Assembly: GCA_002429165.1 (NCBI GenBank) | Contig: DIYV01000104.1 | Coordinates: 1-10,526 of the forward strand | Direction: 5' to 3' | Source of the DNA: Gallionella sp. UBA6045 | GTDB taxonomy: Bacteria; Pseudomonadota; Gammaproteobacteria; Burkholderiales; Gallionellaceae | Length of the DNA stretch: 10,526 nt | Part shown: in pieces, positions 6,296 through 10,526 of the stretch | Layout: every line of letters begins with the position of its first letter | Numbering within the stretch: the first letter of the stretch is position 1 | Notes under the pieces: generated by a model | Told to the model about the DNA's origin: nothing | The model's database searches: none | Seen by the model: only the letters and a program-made list of their open reading frames with translations | Program-made: the position numbers and the translations under genes

Positions 6296-7444
6296 ATGGC
6301 AGATTCTGTTGCAAACTCTACTGGTCGCGGAGATAGTTCACAATTCCTTAAAATCGACCGGCTGAGCAAGCATTTCGACGAAGTGGCAGCAGTCGATAAC
6401 GTTTCTCTCGATATCAAAAAAGGCGAGATCTTTGCGCTACTCGGCTCTTCGGGTTGCGGAAAATCAACACTTCTGAGGATGCTGGCTGGATTCGAGATGC
6501 CCAGTTCAGGCAATATGTATCTCGATGGGGAAGATATTGCAAAGATGCCACCGTACGAGCGGCCGATCAACATGATGTTCCAGTCCTATGCGCTGTTTCC
6601 TCACCTGACCGTATGGGAAAACGTCGCCTTTGGTCTCAAGCGCGACCGCATGCCCAAAGATCAGATCGCTGAGCGCGTCGAAGCTATGCTTGGAATTGTC
6701 AAACTGAAACCTTTTGCCAAGCGCAAGCCGCATCAACTTTCGGGAGGTCAACAGCAGCGTGTAGCCTTGGCACGCTGTTTGGCAAAGCGTCCGAAACTGC
6801 TGCTGCTCGACGAACCGCTCGGAGCACTGGATCGAAAGCTGCGCGAAGAAACCCAGTTCGAACTGGTCAATATTATCAAGAGCGTGGGAGTTACCTGCGC
6901 CATGGTGACACATGACCAGGAAGAAGCGATGATCATGGCTGACCGTATCGCCGTCATGCAGGAAGGCCGTTTTCTGCAGGTCGGGCATCCCCGCGAAATT
7001 TACGAGACACCCAGTTGCTTGTTCGTGGCAGGCTTCATCGGTGACGTAAACCTGTTCAATGGCACAGTTGAAGTAGACGAGCCGGACCATGTGATCATTG
7101 GATCGCCAGAGTGCCGCCATTTCGTCAATCACGGCATCACCGGCACGATCGACATGCAGGTGAACATTGCGCTGCGTCCCGAAAAAATATGTCTGCAGGA
7201 AATCGAACCGACCATCGAACAGCGCGAGTCTGCTGCAGAACACGGCTATAACTCTGCTCGCGGAACGATTGATGGGATTGCCTACTTCGGCAAGTTCACG
7301 CAGTTCCACGTCAGGCTGGAGAGCGGCAAGATCATAAAGGCTTCCCGCGAAAACACCGCGCGCCACGAAGAGACGCAACTCGAGCGCGGCCAGCAGATAT
7401 ACGCATGGTGGGACGGCAGTGATGTCGTTGTTCTGACGAATTAG
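6296..7444 (+). CDS. potG: Putrescine ABC transporter ATP-binding protein (PotG type)
   Basis: This cytoplasmic ATPase drives putrescine import with PotF, PotH and PotI. It has 382 residues (E. coli PotG 377). The nucleotide-binding domain shows Walker A 'GSSGCGKST' at 50-58, the Q-loop Gln96 in 'MMFQSYALFPHLT', the ABC signature 'LSGGQQQ' at 148-154, Walker B 'LLLLDEP' at 168-174, the D-loop 'GALD' at 176-179 and the switch His206 in 'THDQEEAM'. All catalytic residues are intact. From about residue 245 there is a beta-rich TOBE-type regulatory domain ('ALRPEKICL' region), usual for the MOI subfamily that serves polyamine, iron and maltose importers. The ATG at 6296 has AAAGGGG at 6281-6287. 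potH starts 18 nt after the stop, so the genes are co-transcribed. PotA of the spermidine system is the close alternative; the gene order favours PotG. Confidence 0.95.
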   Translation: MADSVANSTGRGDSSQFLKIDRLSKHFDEVAAVDNVSLDIKKGEIFALLGSSGCGKSTLLRMLAGFEMPSSGNMYLDGEDIAKMPPYERPINMMFQSYALFPHLTVWENVAFGLKRDRMPKDQIAERVEAMLGIVKLKPFAKRKPHQLSGGQQQRVALARCLAKRPKLLLLDEPLGALDRKLREETQFELVNIIKSVGVTCAMVTHDQEEAMIMADRIAVMQEGRFLQVGHPREIYETPSCLFVAGFIGDVNLFNGTVEVDEPDHVIIGSPECRHFVNHGITGTIDMQVNIALRPEKICLQEIEPTIEQRESAAEHGYNSARGTIDGIAYFGKFTQFHVRLESGKIIKASRENTARHEETQLERGQQIYAWWDGSDVVVLTN

Positions 7445-7462
7445 GCCGCAGGAACAAAGACG

Positions 7463-8398
7463 ATGAACATCACAAAAAGCATCGGCATGAACGGCATCGT
7501 GCGCCTCCTCACACGGAACTGGGGACGGCGCACCGTCATTGGCATCCCATATGGCTTTCTGATCCTGTTTTTTTCGGTACCATTTCTGGTGGTGCTGAAA
7601 ATCAGCGTATCAAGCACGGATGAGCTCGGGATTCATTTTCAGGACCTTATCAGCTATGCCGATGGCATATTCCAGCTCAAGATCAAGCTGTCGAATTACA
7701 TTTTCCTGACCACAGATCCGCTGTATATCGAGACCTACTGGTCATCGGTCAAGTTTGCCGCGATCAATACCTTTATCTGTTTTTTGATTGGCTACCCATT
7801 CGCCTATTTCATGGCGAGATCGCCTGCCAGCATGCGGCCGGCTCTGTTGATGATGGTGTCGCTGCCTTTCTGGACCTCCTATTTACTGCGCGTCTATGCA
7901 TGGAAGGGCCTGCTTGACGATAACGGTGTGATCAACAACATTCTGATCTGGCTGCATGTCATCCACGATCCGATCAAGATGATGCACACCGGCTTTTCCA
8001 TGACCATAGGCATGGTGTATACCTATGTGCCGTTCATGATCTTGCCCGTCTACGCCACTCTGGTGAAAATGGATTTGCGCTTGCTCGAGGCCGCCAAGGA
8101 TCTTGGTGCCACTCCGTGGAAAGCATTCTGGCTGGTGACCGTGCCTTTGTCGAAAAACGGAATCGTCGCCGGCTCGATGCTGGTTTTCATACCCAGCCTG
8201 GGCGAGTACGTCATTCCTGAACTGCTGGGCGGGCCAAGCACGCTTATGATAGGACGCGTGCTCTGGGATGAATTCTTCAGCAACAATGACTGGGCGATGG
8301 CCTCGGCTGTCGCGGTGAGCATGGTTGTGCTGATTCTGGTACCACTGGCCATCTTCAACAAATATCGGGCCGATTCCGGCGGCGTACGGGGGATATGA
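7463..8398 (+). CDS. potH: Putrescine ABC transporter permease (PotH type)
   Basis: This inner-membrane permease has 311 residues (E. coli PotH 317) and forms a heterodimeric channel with PotI. Six hydrophobic segments are visible: about 24-47 ('VIGIPYGFLILFFSVPFLVV'), 95-118, 126-146, 181-202, 234-257 and 279-297. The coupling-helix EAA motif is 'EAAKDLGATPWKAFWLVTVP' at 209-228, with the conserved Gly215 that contacts the ATPase. The first periplasmic loop, about 50-92, is long, as in PotH/PotB proteins. The ATG at 7463 has AGGAA at 7450-7454. It starts 18 nt after potG and ends 3 nt before potI, so the two permeases are tightly linked in translation. No truncation or unusual feature is seen. 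Confidence 0.94.
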   Translation: MNITKSIGMNGIVRLLTRNWGRRTVIGIPYGFLILFFSVPFLVVLKISVSSTDELGIHFQDLISYADGIFQLKIKLSNYIFLTTDPLYIETYWSSVKFAAINTFICFLIGYPFAYFMARSPASMRPALLMMVSLPFWTSYLLRVYAWKGLLDDNGVINNILIWLHVIHDPIKMMHTGFSMTIGMVYTYVPFMILPVYATLVKMDLRLLEAAKDLGATPWKAFWLVTVPLSKNGIVAGSMLVFIPSLGEYVIPELLGGPSTLMIGRVLWDEFFSNNDWAMASAVAVSMVVLILVPLAIFNKYRADSGGVRGI

Positions 8399-8401
8399 AG
8401 C

Positions 8402-9247
8402 ATGGATAGCCGACTCGGGAAAACCTGGTTGATAGCAGGGTATGTGTTTCTCTACGTACCGATCCTGACGCTGATCATCTTTTCTTTCAACGCTTCGAAG
8501 ATGGTGACTCTGTGGGGCGGCTTCAGCTTCAAATGGTATGGCGTCATTGCTCACGACAGCGAAGTTGTGAATGGATTTTTTCTGTCCATGAAGATCGCAC
8601 TGATGACCGCCACGGCTTCGGTCGTGCTTGGCACGTTGGCTGCCTTTGCCATGGTGCGCTACAAATCATTCTTCGGACGGACAGTATTTTTTTCTCACAT
8701 CAATGCCCCTCTGGTTGTGCCCGAGGTAATCACCGGCTTGTCATTACTGCTCTTTTTCGTGATGTGTGAACGCTTGTTCGGCATGCCCGAACGCGGCATG
8801 TTCACCATCTGGGCAGGACACACCTCATTCGGCCTGTCCTACGCCGCAGTCATCATCCAGTCGCGCTTGCTGGAACTGGATAAATCGCTCGAGGAAGCAG
8901 CCATGGATCTCGGCTGCAGACCCTTCCAGGTGTTTTATCTGGTCACGCTACCGATGATCGCTCAATCGCTCATGGCAGCCTGGCTGCTGACCTTTACCAT
9001 CTCGCTGGACGATGTGGTAACCACCGCATTTCTCTCCGGGCCGGGGTCGTCGACCCTGCCCCTGGTCATCCTGTCCCGCGCACGCCTGGGACTGGATCCG
9101 ACCGTGAATGCGATTGCAACAATCACGGTGGCTGTGGTGGCGGTCGGTGTGGTCGCCGGCAGCCTGTGGATGAGCCGTCAGGAGCGCAGGCGGGCGGCGG
9201 AGCAGTCAGCTGCCTATCGCGAGGGCATGCAAGCAATGGGGGCATGA
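8402..9247 (+). CDS. potI: Putrescine ABC transporter permease (PotI type)
   Basis: This is the second inner-membrane permease subunit, 281 residues, the same length as E. coli PotI. Hydrophobic segments lie near 9-28, 60-85, 95-121, 136-153, 188-211 and 237-256. The EAA motif is 'EAAMDLGCRPFQVFYLVTLP' at 165-184. 'TFTISLDDVVTTAFLSGPGS' at 197-216 is typical of PotI/PotC. The C-terminus after 257 is a basic and Ala-rich cytoplasmic tail. The ATG at 8402 lies three bases after the potH stop, and its ribosome binding site (GGGGGA near 8388-8393) is inside the end of potH, which indicates translational coupling. A perfect ATGA overlap at the stop (9244-9247) opens an 11-codon frame, noted separately. 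This is the last recognisable gene of the operon. Confidence 0.94.
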   Translation: MDSRLGKTWLIAGYVFLYVPILTLIIFSFNASKMVTLWGGFSFKWYGVIAHDSEVVNGFFLSMKIALMTATASVVLGTLAAFAMVRYKSFFGRTVFFSHINAPLVVPEVITGLSLLLFFVMCERLFGMPERGMFTIWAGHTSFGLSYAAVIIQSRLLELDKSLEEAAMDLGCRPFQVFYLVTLPMIAQSLMAAWLLTFTISLDDVVTTAFLSGPGSSTLPLVILSRARLGLDPTVNAIATITVAVVAVGVVAGSLWMSRQERRRAAEQSAAYREGMQAMGA

Positions 9248-9291
9248 AGATGTTTGAACGGGATGTCGTACTGCGATAGCCGAACGTTTTT

Positions 9292-9395
9292 AAACCACGT
9301 GATCGGGCTGTTGACGATCCATCATCGTTGCTATTTAAGGAGAGGAAGGGCAAATGTCTAACGACTGTAAACCGCGTGGTCAGGCTATTAGCGAT
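9292..9395 (+). repeat. Imperfect 27-bp direct repeat downstream of potI
   Basis: The block at 9292-9318 (starting AAACCACGTGATCGGGCT) recurs at 9369-9395 (starting AAACCGCGTGGTCAGGCT). They match at 21 of 27 positions, and all six differences are transitions. The copies are 77 bases apart. Read in the same internal phase they encode KPRDRAVDD and KPRGQAISD, but they lie in different frames of the strand. The origin is unknown; an old local duplication or a pair of related elements is possible. Confidence 0.6.
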
Positions 9396-9416
9396 ACCAA
9401 GGCCAAGCCCCTCTAA
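9354..9416 (+). CDS. Possible 20-codon small ORF downstream of potI
   Basis: The ATG at 9354 is preceded by AAGGAG (9337-9342) and AGGAAGGG (9343-9350). The second sits at good spacing, so this is an unusually strong ribosome binding site for a short frame. The peptide is MSNDCKPRGQAISDTKAKPL, hydrophilic, with one Cys and no membrane segment. It overlaps the second copy of the 27-bp repeat and ends 48 nt before the terminator, so it would be carried on the pot transcript. I do not recognise it. It could be a leader-like peptide, the truncated start of a lost gene, or chance. Confidence 0.3.
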   Translation: MSNDCKPRGQAISDTKAKPL

Positions 9417-9463
9417 CAACGAGCGTGAGTAATCTGCCCATGGCAGCCGCGAGATTCAGCTAT

Positions 9464-9490
9464 AAAAAAACCCGCTCTCGCGGGGTTTTT
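9464..9490. terminator. Bidirectional intrinsic terminator between potI and the cytochrome gene
   Basis: An A7 run (9464-9470) is followed by CCCGC (9471-9475), loop TCTC, GCGGG (9480-9484), then G and T5 (9486-9490). The symmetric A and T tracts let it work in both directions. On the + strand it ends the pot operon about 220 nt after potI. On the - strand it ends the cytochrome transcript about 40 nt after its stop. Confidence 0.85.
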
Positions 9491-9532
9491 GTTTATACAA
9501 CGAAACCGGGCCGAATTACTTCAGCCGCGGAA

Positions 9533-9895
9533 TCAATCAGGTAATTTCAGGATAAAATCAACCAATTGCTTGAGATCACCTTGGCTTAAATCATCAGGAT
9601 CAATGGGGTACATTGGCATCGATCCCCAATTCCCCGCTCCACCGTTTGATAACTTCATTATCAAACCTTCTCTCAAAGGGTACTCTTTCCCCTTGTATGT
9701 ATAAGTAGCAACATCCCTATACCGCTGAGCAACGTCCCTAAAAGACGGGCCGACAATCTTCTTGTCGATTAAATGACAAAGATTACATTTATGTTCTATG
9801 GCTAAACGTGGCATCTCGATCGCCCATGCGTTACCGGCAATCAGCAGTCCTAATATCACCGTACCTGCAATAGTTTTTTTCATTATTGATTTCAT
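9533..9895 (-). CDS. Exported monoheme cytochrome c (class I, c551-like)
   Basis: This is a small periplasmic electron carrier. The start at ATG 9895 gives 120 residues; ATG 9883 (116 residues) is an equal alternative, and neither has a strong ribosome binding site. The signal peptide is 'MKSIMKKTIAGTVILGLLIA' followed by a likely cut after Ala25 (AWA|I). The heme-binding CNLCH motif is at 37-41, with His41 as the proximal ligand. 'GPSFRDVAQRY' at 49-59 is the usual region after the heme site. 'NWGSMPMYP' supplies the distal Met, most likely Met95. The mature size of about 95 residues and the C-terminal helix 'LSQGDLKQLVDFILKL' fit the c551/c8-type family. Between heme and Met, 'TYTYKGKEYPLREGLIMKLS' is slightly longer than in classical c551. 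It has its own terminators on both sides, so it is probably transcribed alone. Its partner oxidase or reductase is not in the window. Confidence 0.88.
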   Translation of the reverse strand: MKSIMKKTIAGTVILGLLIAGNAWAIEMPRLAIEHKCNLCHLIDKKIVGPSFRDVAQRYRDVATYTYKGKEYPLREGLIMKLSNGGAGNWGSMPMYPIDPDDLSQGDLKQLVDFILKLPD

Positions 9896-9988
9896 TTTGT
9901 TAAACCGCCGCCAAGCCTGTAACGCCGGGGCAATCAGTATCAAATCAGTAGAATGGCTTGAGCACAGCAATACTCAACCTGAGTTGCC

Positions 9989-10018
9989 AAAAAAAACCCG
10001 CTTTCGCGGGCATTTTTT
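9989..10018. terminator. Bidirectional intrinsic terminator of rpmB-rpmG
   Basis: An A8 run (9989-9996) precedes CCCGC (9997-10001), loop TTTC, GCGGG (10006-10010), then CA and T6 (10013-10018). On the - strand the A run becomes the T tract, about 40 nt after the rpmG stop. It is nearly identical to the terminator at 9464-9490. On the + strand no gene needs it. Confidence 0.85.
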
Positions 10019-10049
10019 GTACGACGTAGCCAGCCCCGGATTACTTCAA

Positions 10050-10205
10050 TTACTTCAGCTTGGTTTCCTTATACATGACGTGCTTGCGTGCCTTGGGATC
10101 GTATTTCTTCATTTCGATCTTCTCAGGCGTGGTGCGCTTGTTCTTGGTCGTGGTGTAGAAATGACCGGTACCGGCACTGGATTCGAGTTTGATTTTTTCG
10201 CGCAT
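10050..10205 (-). CDS. rpmG: 50S ribosomal protein L33 (bL33)
   Basis: This 51-residue protein begins '[20 protein letters not shown]' and ends '[11 protein letters not shown]', matching bL33 along its full length. It is the cysteine-free form, without the four zinc-binding Cys found in zinc-type paralogues. The central '[20 protein letters not shown]' is typical. The ATG at 10205 is preceded by AAGGAA at 10213-10218, which overlaps the rpmB stop codon (10217-10219), so the genes are translationally close. It is a basic protein of the large subunit near the tRNA exit site. It is the second gene of the rpmB-rpmG operon, followed by an intrinsic terminator. Confidence 0.96.
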   Translation of the reverse strand: MREKIKLESSAGTGHFYTTTKNKRTTPEKIEMKKYDPKARKHVMYKETKLK

Positions 10206-10216
10206 TTTCGTGTTCC

Positions 10217-10453
10217 TTAAATTTTATCGCCGCGGGCGCGCATTTCTGTTAGCACAGCGTCGATACCGTTCTTGTCGATGGTGCGCAGTGCTGCATTGGT
10301 CAGGCGCAGACTGACCCAGCGATTTTCGGTCTCAACCCAAAAGCGGCGGCGTTGCAGATTCGGCAAAAAACGACGCTTGGTTTTATTGTTTGCGTGGGAA
10401 ATGTTGTTTCCCGACATCGGGGCTTTTCCCGTCACTTGACATACACGTGCCAT
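10217..10453 (-). CDS. rpmB: 50S ribosomal protein L28 (bL28)
   Basis: This protein has 78 residues, the standard bL28 length. It begins '[20 protein letters not shown]' with the usual '[20 protein letters not shown]' and the '[20 protein letters not shown]' C-terminal half. The single Cys5 is the usual one; this is the form without the full zinc CxxC pairs. The ATG at 10453 has GGAG at 10461-10464, seven bases away. It is the first gene of a two-gene ribosomal operon; rpmG begins 11 nt after its stop. It is an rRNA-binding protein of the large subunit, expressed from the promoter just upstream. Confidence 0.97.
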   Translation of the reverse strand: MARVCQVTGKAPMSGNNISHANNKTKRRFLPNLQRRRFWVETENRWVSLRLTNAALRTIDKNGIDAVLTEMRARGDKI

Positions 10454-10486
10454 AGCTCTACTCCAACCAATTTCAAAAGAGCGCGG

Positions 10487-10515
10487 ATTCTACCGAAGTC
10501 AGCCGGAATGTTCAA
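10487..10515 (-). promoter_or_regulatory. Sigma-70 promoter of rpmB-rpmG
   Basis: On the - strand, TTGAAC (10510-10515) and TAGAAT (10487-10492) are separated by exactly 17 bases. Transcription would start near 10480, leaving a leader of about 27 nt before rpmB. The match to consensus is strong and fits the high expression expected of ribosomal protein genes. Confidence 0.75.
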
Positions 10516-10526
10516 CCTGAATTTTG

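Noticed and set aside
6506..7378. Long - strand open frame (about 290 codons) opposite potG
   Set aside because: It mirrors the fully conserved PotG sequence; there is no recognisable family or start signal.
9292..9420. Start of a group II intron or reverse transcriptase element
   Set aside because: No domain V-like hairpin, no reverse transcriptase frame and no GUGYG-type 5' end are visible.
1..10526. CRISPR array, tRNA or rRNA genes, intact transposase or defence genes
   Set aside because: No regularly spaced repeats, no cloverleaf sequence, and no transposase, nuclease or toxin motifs were seen on either strand.

Overview
The window looks like a bacterial chromosome segment, most likely betaproteobacterial. 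The GltX, GabD, L28 and L33 sequences are close to proteobacterial types, GC content is moderate, and promoters and ribosome binding sites are standard. A Nitrosomonadales/Gallionellaceae-like host is a guess from general appearance, not something the sequence proves.

Layout, left to right. (1) 1-755, + strand: the 3' end of an EamA-type drug/metabolite transporter, followed 15 nt later by a small SpoIIAA-like (STAS-fold) protein. (2) 756-915: a convergent intergenic region with a perfect 11-bp inverted repeat. (3) 916-2307, - strand: glutamyl-tRNA synthetase, with its zinc-knuckle ligands mostly replaced. (4) 2405-4140, - strand: a GabD-type semialdehyde dehydrogenase, followed immediately downstream by a collapsed glutamine-synthetase-family gene. 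That remnant keeps only a start region, a core fragment and the extreme C-terminus. (5) 4141-5083: a long intergenic region with one possible unidentified gene relic, then the regulatory region of the next operon. (6) 5084-9247, + strand: a complete putrescine ABC importer in the order binding protein, ATPase, permease, permease (potF-potG-potH-potI). (7) 9248-9532: a short region with an imperfect 27-nt duplication, a 20-codon ORF with a good ribosome binding site, and a bidirectional terminator. (8) 9533-9895, - strand: a small exported monoheme cytochrome c. (9) 10050-10453, - strand: rpmB-rpmG (ribosomal proteins L28 and L33), with a clear sigma-70 promoter and a terminator.

The central 6.8 kb reads as a polyamine locus. 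PotFGHI would import putrescine. The divergent dehydrogenase would oxidise the semialdehyde end product (succinate semialdehyde or a related aldehyde) to the acid. The decayed glutamine-synthetase relative probably once glutamylated the amine (PuuA-like), so a gamma-glutamyl route may have been lost here or moved elsewhere in the genome. The pot operon has a strong TTGACA promoter with an 8-5-8 palindrome over its -10 box and two tandem hairpins in its leader, which suggests regulated expression.

I found no convincing undescribed system such as a defence island, CRISPR array or intact mobile element. The points most worth a second look are the glutamine synthetase relic, the pot operator and leader, and the duplicated terminator block around the cytochrome gene.
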